A stretch of 64,000 nucleotides of DNA, taken from positions 248,001-312,000 of the forward strand of contig NZ_JAFIQY010000001.1 in assembly GCF_022271435.1 (NCBI RefSeq), in the 5' to 3' direction. The notes beneath the pieces are model-generated. The model made no database searches. It was not told the DNA's origin and saw nothing but the letters and a program-made list of their open reading frames with translations. Each line of letters begins with the position of its first letter. Position 1 is the stretch's first letter. Positions 9,516 through 18,102 of the stretch are shown piece after piece. Position numbers and translations under genes: made by a program. Source of the stretch: Streptomyces monomycini. GTDB taxonomy: Bacteria; Actinomycetota; Actinomycetes; Streptomycetales; Streptomycetaceae.

Positions 9516-11587
9516 GCACAGCTCTGAGCGAACTGGCCCGTGCCCACGGCATATCCACCGCCTACACCACCGACCGGGGGCAGCGGATGACGGTGTCCCC
9601 GGACACCCTCGTGGCCGTGCTGGCCGCGAGCGGTGTCGACGCGGCCACCGACACGTCGGCCCGGGCCGCTCTGCGGGACCACCGCGAACGCGCGGCAGCC
9701 CGGCTGCTGCCTCCGTGCGTCGTCGTACGGGGAGCTGCCGTGCCGCAGCTGGGCCTGCCCCGGAACGCGACGGTCGAAGTGGAGTTGGAGGAGGGCGGAA
9801 CGGCTGCCCTGTCCGGCTCCCTCCCGGTCGGCAGGCACACCGTGCACGTCGGCGCACCGGGAAGAAGCGATTCCGCACCGCTGCTGGCCGTACCCGCACG
9901 GCTGCCGGTGCCGGCCGAGCGGCACTGGGGGTTCCTCGTCCAGCTGTACTCGGTGCTCTCGCGCCGTTCCTGGGGCATGGGCGACCTCGGTGACCTGGCG
10001 GAGCTGGCGTCCTGGTCGGGACGCGCGCTCGGGGCCGGCTTCGTCCAGCTCGGTCCGCTGCACGCCGTCGAACCCGGGCCGCTGCCCGACCCGTCGCCGT
10101 ACCGGCCCAGTTCCCGTCGCTACCCCGACCCCATGCATCTTCGTGTGGAGGCCGTCCCGGAGTACGCGTACCTGAGCGGGGAAGGGCGGCGTACGGCCGA
10201 CCGGTGTGCCGCCCAGGCCGGAGTGCTGAACGAGGGCATGCTGCGCGGCGGCCTGCTCATCGACCGCGAAACGGTGCGCTCCCTCAAGCACGAGGCGCTG
10301 CGGGCGGTCCACCAGGTGCCGCTGTCGCCCGGGCGCGCCGCCGCCTTCGCCCATTTCGCCGCGCGCGAGGGGCAGGACCTGACGGACTTCGCCACCTGGT
10401 GCGCGCTGGCCGGTGTGCACGGCAGGGCGTGGCGGTCCTGGCCGGCCGCACTGCGCGACCCGCGCTCCGCGGCCGTGGCCCGGGCCCGCCGGGAGCTGGC
10501 CGCCGAGGTCGGCTATCACCGCTGGCTGGCCTGGGTCACCGACGAGCAGCTGGCCGCCGCCCAGGCCGCGGCCACGGACGCGGGAATGGGCATCGGCCTG
10601 ATCCACGACCTGGCGGTCGGCGTCGCCCCGGAGGGTGCCGACAGCTGGGCTCTGCAGGACTGCCTGGCCGCGGGCATGAGTGTGGGCGCGCCGCCGGACG
10701 ACTTCAACCCGCACGGTCAGGACTGGGGTCAGCCGCCCTGGCGCCCCGACGGGCTCGCCGCCGCGGGTTACGCGCCCTTGGCAGGGCTGCTGCGGGCCGG
10801 GCTGCGGCACGCGGGCGCCCTGCGCATCGACCATGTGATGGGCCTGTTCCGGCTGTGGTGGGTGCCTGAGGGGCAGTCGCCGTCCGAGGGTACGTACGTC
10901 CGGTACGACGCCGAAGCGATGCTGGGCGTCCTGATGCTGGAGGCGCACCGCGCCGGAGCCGGTGTGATCGGGGAGGACCTCGGCACCGTCGAGGCCGGTG
11001 TCCGTACGGCGCTCGGTGAACGGGGGATCCTCGGCACCTCCGTCCAGCGGTTCGAGTACCTCGGGGGTTCGGCGGGCCGGCACGGCCCGCTGCCGCCCGA
11101 CCGGTGGCGGCGCGACTGCCTGGCCACGCTCACCACCCACGATCTGCCGACGACCGCGGCCTGGCTCAGCGGCGAGCACGTCGACCTCCGGGCCCGGCTG
11201 GGCCTGCTCACCCGTCCGGAGGCGGAGGAGAAGGCCGGGGCCGCCGCCGAGCGTGACGGATGGCTGGCCGAACTGGAGCGGCTCGGGCTGCTGCCCGACC
11301 CGGACGGTGACCTCGTCGCGCTGCACCGCTTCCTGTGCCGCACCCCGGCCCGCCTGCTCGGCGTCTGGCTGCCGGACGCGACCGGCGACCGCAGGCCCCA
11401 GAACCTTCCCGGCACGTCCACGGCGCACCCCAACTGGCGGCTGCCCGTGAGCGACGCCCAGGGCCGTCCCGTACCGCTGGAGGATCTGCCGGGCCACCCT
11501 CTTGTGGCCGCCCTGACCAGGGTGTTCGCGGACCTTCGTACTGATGCGAGAGCACGTGAGGAGAAAGATGTCAGGCCAGATTCTTGA
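9512..11587 (+). CDS. malQ: 4-alpha-glucanotransferase (amylomaltase, GH77)
   Basis: 691 residues, normal for actinobacterial MalQ. The GH77 catalytic triad is visible: nucleophile Asp440 in 'RIDHVMGLFRLWW', acid/base Glu488 in 'VIGEDLG' and Asp544 in 'TTHDLPT'. It transfers 1,4-linked maltosyl units between maltodextrins. In this cluster it could build or trim the malto-oligosaccharide acceptor, or shuffle the reducing end of the product, as the amylomaltase of the acarbose cluster (AcbQ) is proposed to do. It starts at ATG 9512 in a 4-base ATGA overlap with the GT-HAD stop, and its end overlaps the cyclase start by 20 bases. Confidence 0.92.
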   Translation: MSTALSELARAHGISTAYTTDRGQRMTVSPDTLVAVLAASGVDAATDTSARAALRDHRERAAARLLPPCVVVRGAAVPQLGLPRNATVEVELEEGGTAALSGSLPVGRHTVHVGAPGRSDSAPLLAVPARLPVPAERHWGFLVQLYSVLSRRSWGMGDLGDLAELASWSGRALGAGFVQLGPLHAVEPGPLPDPSPYRPSSRRYPDPMHLRVEAVPEYAYLSGEGRRTADRCAAQAGVLNEGMLRGGLLIDRETVRSLKHEALRAVHQVPLSPGRAAAFAHFAAREGQDLTDFATWCALAGVHGRAWRSWPAALRDPRSAAVARARRELAAEVGYHRWLAWVTDEQLAAAQAAATDAGMGIGLIHDLAVGVAPEGADSWALQDCLAAGMSVGAPPDDFNPHGQDWGQPPWRPDGLAAAGYAPLAGLLRAGLRHAGALRIDHVMGLFRLWWVPEGQSPSEGTYVRYDAEAMLGVLMLEAHRAGAGVIGEDLGTVEAGVRTALGERGILGTSVQRFEYLGGSAGRHGPLPPDRWRRDCLATLTTHDLPTTAAWLSGEHVDLRARLGLLTRPEAEEKAGAAAERDGWLAELERLGLLPDPDGDLVALHRFLCRTPARLLGVWLPDATGDRRPQNLPGTSTAHPNWRLPVSDAQGRPVPLEDLPGHPLVAALTRVFADLRTDARAREEKDVRPDS

Positions 11588-12821
11588 CCGGGCCGGCCCC
11601 TCGCCGACGGGGGGCCACGACGATCCCGGCGATGTCGTCCTGAGAGCACCGACGGGAGTGAGGGAGACGGCCGGCGGTTTCGCCCTGAGAGCACCGGACG
11701 GCATCCGGTACCGGGTCGACCTGACCTCCGGGGTGCTCGACCCGGACAACCCCCTGCTCGGCGGCTACCTGGAAGGCCGCCGTGCCGTGGTCTTCGTCAG
11801 CCCGACCGTGGAGCGACTGTACGGCGACCGGCTGCGGGCCTACCTGAACACCCACGCCCTGCCGGGCCAGTGGACCCTGCACGTCATCGCCACCGGCGAA
11901 CACCACAAGACACTCACGGCGGTGGAGAACGTCTGCGCCCTGGCCAAGGCGGACGGGCTGGACCGCCACGGCCTGATGCTCGCCGTCGGTGGCGGCATCG
12001 TCGCCGACGTGGTCGGCTTTGCCGCGTCCATCTACGCGCGGGGCATCCGGTACATCAAGATCAACACCACGCTCGTCGGCCAGGTGGACGTAGGGGTGGG
12101 CGTCAAGACGGGCGTCAACGCCTTGCAGACGAAGAACATGTTCGGCGCCTACCACCCGGCGCACGCCTCCCTGAACGACCCTGCCTTCCTGGCGACGCTG
12201 CCGCACCGGGAGATCCGCTGCGGACTCGCCGAGATCGTGAAGATGGCCGTGATCCTGGACGAGGACCTCTTCCGGACGCTGGAGCGCCACCCGGACGCGT
12301 TCCGCCGTCCCGCCGCCACGACCGCCACGGCCGCCGATGACGGGGAGCTGGAAACCTACATCCTGCGCACCTCGATGCGTCTGATGATGGAGGAACTCTG
12401 CCCCAACCTGCACGAGCATGATCTGGCCCGGCTCGTCGACTTCGGCCACACCTTCAGCCCGCTCGTCGAGACGGCCGGCGGACACCGGCTGGAGCACGGC
12501 GAGGCGGTCGCCGTCGACATGGCGCTGTCCGCGCATCTCGCACGTCTGCTCGGCCTGGCGGACGAGGAGACCTGCCACCGCATCGTCCGGCTGCTGCGGC
12601 GGATCGGGCTGCCGGTCTTCGACCCCGGCACCTGCACACCGGAGCTGATGACACAGGCGCTGCGCGCGACCTGGCAGCGGCGGGGCCGCAAACTGCACCT
12701 CGTCGTGCCGACCGGCATCGGCAAGGCGGCCTTCGTGGAGGAGCTGACGGACATACCGGGGAACATCCTGGAGGACGCGCTGAAGGCACTGGCGGCGGAC
12801 GGGGAGCGGCGCGATGCCTGA
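11568..12821 (+). CDS. Sedoheptulose-7-phosphate cyclase, probable 2-epi-5-epi-valiolone synthase
   Basis: 417 residues, dehydroquinate-synthase superfamily. Visible motifs are the NAD-binding 'GGGIVADVVGFAASIYARG' (about 140-160), 'NTTLVGQVDVGVGVKTGVN' (about 167-185), 'CGLAEIVKMAVI', and the zinc-binding segments 'DFGHTFSP' (about 291) and 'HGEAVAVDMA' (about 311). The serine-rich AroB signature VDSSVGGK is replaced by VDVGVGVK, as in sugar-phosphate cyclases rather than AroB. These enzymes convert sedoheptulose-7-phosphate to C7 cyclitols. EEV synthase is favoured by the kinase and GlgC context, but DDGS or EVS activity cannot be excluded by eye. ATG 11568 is chosen for its AGGAG at 11559-11563; ATG 11544 is upstream. 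Confidence 0.85.
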   Translation: MSGQILDRAGPSPTGGHDDPGDVVLRAPTGVRETAGGFALRAPDGIRYRVDLTSGVLDPDNPLLGGYLEGRRAVVFVSPTVERLYGDRLRAYLNTHALPGQWTLHVIATGEHHKTLTAVENVCALAKADGLDRHGLMLAVGGGIVADVVGFAASIYARGIRYIKINTTLVGQVDVGVGVKTGVNALQTKNMFGAYHPAHASLNDPAFLATLPHREIRCGLAEIVKMAVILDEDLFRTLERHPDAFRRPAATTATAADDGELETYILRTSMRLMMEELCPNLHEHDLARLVDFGHTFSPLVETAGGHRLEHGEAVAVDMALSAHLARLLGLADEETCHRIVRLLRRIGLPVFDPGTCTPELMTQALRATWQRRGRKLHLVVPTGIGKAAFVEELTDIPGNILEDALKALAADGERRDA

Positions 12822-13197
12822 ACCCGTGTCCAATCTGCGGAACCTGCTGACGGGCAAGGAGCGGGACCACGGAGGTTCCGGCACGATCCTCGCGCACCGC
12901 GTCTTCACGCGCCGGGCCGGCGCCCCGGGCGCGGAATTCATCGACCTGGCCGTTTTGCCGCCGGGGACCTCGATCGGCCGGCACCGGCACGGCGCCGACC
13001 GCGAGACCTACGTCGTGCTCGACGGCAGCGGTCTGATGTTCCGGGACGGCGAGGAGTTCCGCGTGGGCCCCGGCGACATCGTCGTCAACGCGCCCCAAGG
13101 GGAACACGGCCTGGTCAACGACTCGGAGCGGGAGCTGCGGCTGCTCGTCTTCGAGGAGACGCTGGAGGATGGGCCGGGTGAGCACCGTGCCATCTGA
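12814..13197 (+). CDS. Cupin-domain protein, candidate isomerase/epimerase
   Basis: 127 residues, a single small-barrel cupin. The metal-binding motif 1 'GRHRHGADRETYVVLDGSGL' region gives the two His and the Glu, and motif 2 'GDIVVNAPQGEHGLVN' gives the last His. Small cupins can be isomerases, epimerases, dioxygenases or sensors. In the acarbose pathway EEV-7-phosphate is epimerised by a VOC-type protein (AcbO), and no VOC gene is seen here, so this cupin is a candidate for that step; this is speculation from context. ATG 12814 overlaps the cyclase stop by 8 bases. Confidence 0.7.
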   Translation: MPEPVSNLRNLLTGKERDHGGSGTILAHRVFTRRAGAPGAEFIDLAVLPPGTSIGRHRHGADRETYVVLDGSGLMFRDGEEFRVGPGDIVVNAPQGEHGLVNDSERELRLLVFEETLEDGPGEHRAI

Positions 13198-14218
13198 CGG
13201 CGTGTTCACGGTTCTCGACGTAGGTGGCACGACCCTGCGTATCGGCACCTACGACCCCGGGACGGGGTCCCTCAGCGAGGTGCGCCGGATGCCGGTCGAC
13301 GGTATGCACCGCGACCCCGGCGCACCGGTGCCCGCACTGCAACGGCGGGTGGTGGAACAGATCGTGCGCGAGGTCGCCGCACACACGGGCGGGCATCCGC
13401 CGCGCGCACTGGGCGTGGCGTTCGCCGGACCGATCACGGCCGCGGGGCTCGTCATGGCCGCGCCCACCGTGTGGGGGCGGCGAGGGCATCCACTGCCGCT
13501 CGGCGAACTGCTGTCCGAGCGGACCGGCGCGCCGGCCGTCGTGGTGAACGATCTGACGGCGGCGGCCTGGCGGTACGCCGCCACCGAACCCGGCGACTTC
13601 TGCCTGCTGACCATCAGCTCCGGCATCGGCAACAAGGTCTTCCGCGGCGGCGAGGTCCTCGTCGACGCCGACGGCCACGGCGGTGAGCTGGGCCACTGGG
13701 TCTGCGACCGCTCCCCCGACGCGCCGCTGTGCGACTGCGGGGGCCGCGGTCACCTGGGCGCCGTCGCCTCCGGCCGTGGCGTGCTGGCGGCGGCGCGGCG
13801 GGCCGCGCAGGGCGACCAGGCCGCCTTCCGCGGCTCCCGGCTCGCCGCGCTGTGCGACGGCCGCGTGGAGCGCATCGGCAACCCGGCCATCGCCCAGGCG
13901 GTCCGGGCGGGCGACCCCTTCACCACCAAGGTGCTGCGCGGCACCCTGGTGCCGCTCGCCCAGGCGATCACCGGGGTGTTCGCGTCGATCGGGGTGTGCC
14001 GCTACATCCTGATGGGCGGCTTCGCCCTGGCGGTCGGTGAACCGTACCGGCGCCTGCTGGTGGCCGAGTTGCGGCGGCTGGGCTGCTTCGGCCTCGACCC
14101 GGGGCAGATCGACGCCATGGTGTCGCTCGGCGTGGCGGACGACCACCACGGGCTGATCGGAGTGGGCCGCCTGCTGGCCGCGCGGACGCCGGTGCCCTCC
14201 TCCCAGGGGGCGTCGTGA
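13178..14218 (+). CDS. ROK-family sugar/cyclitol kinase
   Basis: About 346 residues. The N-terminal ATP-binding 'DVGGTTLRIGTYDPG' and 'ALGVAFAGPI' are ROK-kinase features. 'VVVNDLTAAAWRYA' carries the catalytic Asp. The Cys/His cluster 'GHWVCDRSPDAPLCDCGGRGHLG' matches the ROK zinc-binding motif. The family includes glucokinases and, in the acarbose cluster, the 2-epi-5-epi-valiolone 7-kinase AcbM. Directly downstream of the cyclase, phosphorylation of the cyclitol at C7 is the best guess. GTG 13178 has GGAGG at 13164-13168 nine bases upstream. ATG 13169 abuts that ribosome site and is less likely. Confidence 0.8.
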   Translation: MSTVPSDGVFTVLDVGGTTLRIGTYDPGTGSLSEVRRMPVDGMHRDPGAPVPALQRRVVEQIVREVAAHTGGHPPRALGVAFAGPITAAGLVMAAPTVWGRRGHPLPLGELLSERTGAPAVVVNDLTAAAWRYAATEPGDFCLLTISSGIGNKVFRGGEVLVDADGHGGELGHWVCDRSPDAPLCDCGGRGHLGAVASGRGVLAAARRAAQGDQAAFRGSRLAALCDGRVERIGNPAIAQAVRAGDPFTTKVLRGTLVPLAQAITGVFASIGVCRYILMGGFALAVGEPYRRLLVAELRRLGCFGLDPGQIDAMVSLGVADDHHGLIGVGRLLAARTPVPSSQGAS

Positions 14219-15150
14219 CCGGTGGCAGCACCCTGGTCGTAGGCAGTGGTCTGATCGGCACGGGGATCGCCCGGTGCCTGGCCCGGGCAGGCGAGCCCGT
14301 GACCCTCGTCTCGCGCCGCCCGCCCGCCATACCACCCGACAGCTACGGAGCCCGCTGGGCCGCCTTGGACGCCACCGACGGCCGCGACTGCCGCCGTCTG
14401 CTCAGCCGTCTCCGTCCGGAGCGCGTCGTCCTGGTGCACGGTCCGTCCGACGTCACCTGGTGCGAGGCCCACCCGGACGAGGCGCTGGCCGCGCACGTCG
14501 CCGTGGCGGACACCTTCGCCACGGCGATGCCGGACGCGCGGCTCGTCATGATCTCCACCGACAACGTCTTCGACGGCAGGTCGGCCCGCCACACCGAAAA
14601 CACTCCCCCGGCACCGGCGAACGCCTACGGCCGGGCCAAGCTGGCGGCCGAGAGGGCGCTGCTCGCCAAGGCACCCCGGTCCGTGATCCTGCGGGTCAGT
14701 CTCGTCTACGGCCACGAACCCGCCGACGCGGACAAGTGGCTGAACTTCTTCGCCGCCTGTGCCCACCGGCTGCGGCGGGGAGAGCCGGTCGAGGCCCCTG
14801 ACGACCACTGGACGACGCCGGTGCTCCTGGACGACGTGGCGGAAGTGACGGCCGCGCTGCTGCATGCCAGGCATCCGCTGCCGCCGGTGCTGCACCTGGG
14901 CGGGCCCGACCGCGTCACGCGCGCCGAATGGGCCGCCACCATCGCCCGGGCGCTGGGCGCTCCCGCGCGGCTGGTGACGCCCGTACCGCGGGCCCGCACC
15001 CGCTACGCCTCCCGTCCGGTGAACGCCTGCCTCGCCAGTGAGGTGCTGCCGGCTCTGCCCGGCATCGGAAGCATCGCCGTCCGAGGGGTACGCGAGGGGG
15101 TGCGCCTGCTGGCCTCCGATTTCACCGGGACCGCACCCCCGCTCCCCTGA
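14215..15150 (+). CDS. NAD(P)-dependent RmlD/epimerase-like short-chain reductase
   Basis: 311 residues, extended SDR. The N-terminal nucleotide-binding turn is 'VVGSGLIGTGIARCLARAG'. 'MISTDNVFDG' supplies the Ser/Thr, and the catalytic pair sits in 'ANAYGRAKLAAE' (Y-x3-K, about residues 140-150). The architecture follows dTDP-4-dehydrorhamnose reductase (RmlD), which reduces a 4-keto sugar. Here it could reduce a keto-cyclitol or nucleotide-bound keto-sugar. GTG 14215 overlaps the ROK kinase stop by 4 bases. The gene ends at the first unit of a tandem-repeat array, and the stop may have been created by that repeat. Confidence 0.75.
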   Translation: MTGGSTLVVGSGLIGTGIARCLARAGEPVTLVSRRPPAIPPDSYGARWAALDATDGRDCRRLLSRLRPERVVLVHGPSDVTWCEAHPDEALAAHVAVADTFATAMPDARLVMISTDNVFDGRSARHTENTPPAPANAYGRAKLAAERALLAKAPRSVILRVSLVYGHEPADADKWLNFFAACAHRLRRGEPVEAPDDHWTTPVLLDDVAEVTAALLHARHPLPPVLHLGGPDRVTRAEWAATIARALGAPARLVTPVPRARTRYASRPVNACLASEVLPALPGIGSIAVRGVREGVRLLASDFTGTAPPLP

Positions 15151-15280
15151 ATCGCTCCGGTGCCTGAATCCGTCCCAGGGGTGCCTGAATCCGTCCCGGC
15201 GCCTGAACCCGTTCCAGGAGTACCTGAATCCGTCCCGGTGCCTGAACCCGTCCGAGGGGTGCCTGAACCCGTCCCCGCAC
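15146..15280 (+). repeat. Tandem repeat array with alternating 18/21-bp spacing
   Basis: The core CCTGAAYCCGTCC recurs at 15163, 15184, 15202, 15223, 15241 and 15262, spaced 21, 18, 21, 18 and 21 bases, so a 39-bp higher-order unit is present. A degenerate seventh core (CCTGAATCGCTCC) at 15146 carries the TGA stop of the RmlD-like gene and is 17 bases from the next. All spacings except the first are multiples of three; read in that frame the array would encode a Pro-Glu-Val-rich peptide. Confidence 0.85.
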
Positions 15281-15418
15281 GAGCCCCCCCTCATGCATGA
15301 CGCCCACGGTGCCTACGCGTCACCACCATGCCTGGCTGTACCCGACCTTCCGCGACTCCCGGCCGCCCCTCAACCGTGCCCTCGTCCCCCCACCCGGCAA
15401 CGACTCAACGGAGCGATC

Positions 15419-16909
15419 ATGACGAACCCACCCGCCCTGCCCGGCTACGACATCGTCGTTCTCGGCGGCGGAGTGGCCGGCTGCGTGCTGGCGGCCCGCC
15501 TCTCCGAGAACCCCGGCCGCTCCGTGTGCCTGGTGGAAGCGGGACCCGACTACGGATCGCGGCAGGAGAGCTGGCCGCAGAAGGTACGGAACGCCCGTGC
15601 CCTGCCCCGCGACGACGTATGGGAACGGCACGGCGCCTTCTACCGCATCCGGGCCCGGATCCTGGGCGGCTCCTCCTGCATCAACGGCGCCTGGAACACC
15701 TGGGGCTCGCACGCCGACCACGCCGAGTGGACACGGGCGGGCGGCGAACGGTGGTCAGCCACGGCGCTGGAACCGTACCGGCTCCGGGCCATGGAGCGCA
15801 TGGCGCTGCGGACCGTCCCGGACGGCGAACTCTCCCTCTGGGCCTCGTCCGCCCTCCTGGCGGCACGGGACCTCGGCCACGAGGAAGTGGACATGGCGGT
15901 CCCCGGCCGGCCCGGCTCCGGCCGCCCGCTGCTCAACGCCGTCGACGGCCTGCGCTTCAACGCCGCCTTCGCCTACTTGGACCCGGCGACCCGGTGCCGG
16001 CCGAACCTGACGATCCTGAGCGATGTCCTGGTGGACCGGCTCGACATACGGGCGGGCCGGGTGCACGGCGTGCACGCCGTCCTGGACGGACGTCATGTGA
16101 CGCTGAGGGCCGGCACGTACGTGCTGGCGTGCGGCACCTTCGGCTCCCCCACCGTACTGATGCGCAGCGGTGTCGGACCGGCCGCGCACCTGGAGGAGAA
16201 CGGCATCCGGTGCGCGGCGGACCTGCCGGGCGTCGGCGGCAACCTATCCGACCAGCCCGGTGTCTTCGTCCCGCTGTCCCCCACCCCGGAACTCAACGCG
16301 GCGCTGGCGGCCAAGGACGCGGAAGGGGAACTGTACGTCAGCCGGATGCTGATCAGGGCTGCCAGCGAGTACTGTCCGGACGGTGCCTGGGACCTGCATC
16401 TTCTGCCCACGGCCGGTCCACCGCTGTTCGGCGGGCTGCCGCCGGGGCAGTACGAGGCCGGTGTCTCCGCCTTCCTGATGAAGCCGGCCTCGCGCGGGCA
16501 GGTCCGGCTCCGCTCGGCCGACCCGGCCGAGCCTCCGGAGATCGTTCCCGCCTTCCTGACCGATCCCGGCGGCCGTGACATCGCGGTCCTCCGATCGGGA
16601 CTGGAGAAGGCGCAAGAGCTCGCCTCGGCCATGAAGTCCCTGGCAGCGCCAGGGGGCGGAGCACCGGCCCACGCGCTGCCGGACGCCGACCTCCGCAGCC
16701 GGGTGGGCGCCTACTGGCATCCTGTGGGGACCTGCGCCATGGGCCCGGCGGACGACCCGCGGACCGTGGTCGACGGGCAGGGCGCCGTCCACGGTGTGGC
16801 GGGACTGCGCATAGCCGACGCCTCTGTCCTGCCGACCGTGCCCGCCGCCAACACGCAATGGCCGGTCCTGGCCGTCGCCGAGATGCTCGCCGAAACCCTC
16901 GGCGCCTGA
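15419..16909 (+). CDS. GMC-family FAD oxidoreductase
   Basis: 496 residues. The N-terminal Rossmann motif is 'YDIVVLGGGVAGCVLAARLSE' (its first Gly-rich turn near residue 15), followed by 'LVEAG' and the GMC signature 'RARILGGSSCINGAWNTWG'. The active-site His is in 'YWHPVGTCAMG' (about residue 437), with Asn in the distal 'NTQWPV'. GMC enzymes oxidise an alcohol to a carbonyl using FAD. Related oxidoreductases occur in other C7-cyclitol clusters such as cetoniacytone. A likely job is oxidation of a ring hydroxyl on the cyclitol. The start is ATG 15419 with GGAG six bases upstream. The 130 bases before it hold the end of the repeat array and an apparent leader. Confidence 0.85.
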   Translation: MTNPPALPGYDIVVLGGGVAGCVLAARLSENPGRSVCLVEAGPDYGSRQESWPQKVRNARALPRDDVWERHGAFYRIRARILGGSSCINGAWNTWGSHADHAEWTRAGGERWSATALEPYRLRAMERMALRTVPDGELSLWASSALLAARDLGHEEVDMAVPGRPGSGRPLLNAVDGLRFNAAFAYLDPATRCRPNLTILSDVLVDRLDIRAGRVHGVHAVLDGRHVTLRAGTYVLACGTFGSPTVLMRSGVGPAAHLEENGIRCAADLPGVGGNLSDQPGVFVPLSPTPELNAALAAKDAEGELYVSRMLIRAASEYCPDGAWDLHLLPTAGPPLFGGLPPGQYEAGVSAFLMKPASRGQVRLRSADPAEPPEIVPAFLTDPGGRDIAVLRSGLEKAQELASAMKSLAAPGGGAPAHALPDADLRSRVGAYWHPVGTCAMGPADDPRTVVDGQGAVHGVAGLRIADASVLPTVPAANTQWPVLAVAEMLAETLGA

Positions 16910-16945
16910 CCGCCGCACCACTTCGCCCCCCACCTGGGAGACCGC

Positions 16946-17887
16946 ATGGCAGCACCAACCGACATCCGTACGCACCAGCTCGCCTACGGCTGCATGGGAC
17001 TCGGCGGTGACTGGGACACCCGGCCGTACACACCCCAGGACGTCCAGCACGCCGAGACCGCGATCGAGGCGGCCCTGGCCGCCGGCATCACGGCGTTCGA
17101 CCACGCCGACATCTACCGGCACGGCAAGTCGGAGGCCGCCTTCGGTGAGGTGCTCGCCCGTACACCCGGGCTGCGGGAGCGCGTCGTCCTGCAGACCAAG
17201 TGCGGCATCCGGCTGCCCGAAGGCGACCGGCCCGGCCACTACGACCTGCGGGGCGCGAGCATCCTGCGCCGGGTCGAGGAGAGCCTCGCCCGCCTGCGTA
17301 CGGACGTCCTGGACGTCCTCCTCCTGCACCGCCCCGACCCCCTCGCCGACCCGCAGGACATCGCCGAGGCGCTGTCCTCCCTCCACGCCCAGGGACTGGT
17401 GCGCCAATTCGGCGTGTCCAACATGAGCGGCCCGCAGATCGCCGCCCTTCAAGCCCACGTGGACGTCCCCCTGGTCGTCAACCAGCTCGAAATGAGCCTG
17501 GCCCGGCGCGACTGGGTGGAGGCGGGCGTCCTCGTCAACACTCCGGCCGCCGCCCGGAACGGCTTCGCTCCCGGCACGTTGGAACACTGCACCGCCCACG
17601 GCATCCGGCTTCAGGCCTGGGGCTCACTCGCCCGGGGCGGCCTCACTCACACGGACACGCCGGTGGGCCACCTCGTCACAGCCTTCGCCCGGCGCAAGGA
17701 CACCACACCGGAGGCCATCCTCCTGTGGTGGCTCCAGCGCCACCCGGCGGGCATCACCCCGGTCGTGGGCACCACGCGTCCCGAGCGCATCGGTGCCTGC
17801 GCGGACGCGGTACGCCGCGAGCCGGAACTCACCCACGAGGAGTGGTACGAGCTGTGGATCGCCGCACGGGGCACCCCGCTGCCGTGA
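16946..17887 (+). CDS. Aldo/keto reductase
   Basis: 313 residues, (beta/alpha)8 AKR. The catalytic tetrad is visible: Asp in 'FDHADIYRHGKSE', Tyr in the same segment, Lys in 'VLQTKCGI' and His in 'LLLHRPDPL'. The C-terminal cofactor region is 'TPVVGTTRPERIG'. It reduces carbonyls with NADPH and could partner the GMC oxidase in inverting or reducing a ring position. It starts at ATG 16946, with GGGAG about six bases upstream and only 36 bases after the GMC gene. It is the last intact gene of region A; what follows is decayed sequence, so this looks like the right cluster boundary. Confidence 0.85.
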   Translation: MAAPTDIRTHQLAYGCMGLGGDWDTRPYTPQDVQHAETAIEAALAAGITAFDHADIYRHGKSEAAFGEVLARTPGLRERVVLQTKCGIRLPEGDRPGHYDLRGASILRRVEESLARLRTDVLDVLLLHRPDPLADPQDIAEALSSLHAQGLVRQFGVSNMSGPQIAALQAHVDVPLVVNQLEMSLARRDWVEAGVLVNTPAAARNGFAPGTLEHCTAHGIRLQAWGSLARGGLTHTDTPVGHLVTAFARRKDTTPEAILLWWLQRHPAGITPVVGTTRPERIGACADAVRREPELTHEEWYELWIAARGTPLP

Positions 17888-18102
17888 AGGCCGGCCGACA
17901 GCCACGCACCGCACCGGAAACCGAGAAGAGGAGACCTCATGACCTCATGACGCAAGGCCCGACCCGAGCCCCGTAGCAGCGAGCCCATGCCACCGAGCCG
18001 GAGAGTCGTCCTGACGGCGATGGGAACCGCGGGGAATGGCATACCTGTAGGACTCCGGTCCCGTAAGGAGAGTCGGGTGGTTACACGGGGTGGCTCGCCG
18101 CC
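17888..18102. other. Intergenic, cluster right boundary
   Basis: No supported gene. Short open frames here are out of register with any recognisable family. The segment leads into gene remnants on both strands. Confidence 0.5.

Larger units (their letters stand above)
1..17887 (+). other. Putative C7-cyclitol pseudo-oligosaccharide biosynthetic cluster (left edge may be cut)
   Basis: Thirteen genes run in the same direction; most overlap by 4-30 bases or are nearly contiguous. The diagnostic gene is a sedoheptulose-7-phosphate cyclase at 11568. Around it are a ROK kinase, a maltokinase-like kinase, a PfkB kinase, a GlgC-like nucleotidyltransferase, two GT5-like glycosyltransferases, an amylomaltase, oxidoreductases and an ABC-2 permease. 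As I recall it, the acarbose cluster also contains an EEV synthase, a ROK 7-kinase, a GlgC-type nucleotidyltransferase, a starch-synthase-like pseudo-glycosyltransferase, a ribokinase-type 7-kinase, an amylomaltase and an ABC exporter. No aminotransferase or deoxysugar genes are seen here, so the product is probably not acarbose. The product class is inference. Confidence 0.65.

Noticed and set aside
15146..15280. CRISPR array
   Set aside because: Units are contiguous with no unique spacers, only 18-21 bases long, and no cas genes are near.
15038..15418. Upstream extension of the GMC oxidoreductase through the repeat array
   Set aside because: The added residues are repeat-derived with no FAD-domain similarity, and ATG 15419 has a good ribosome site.
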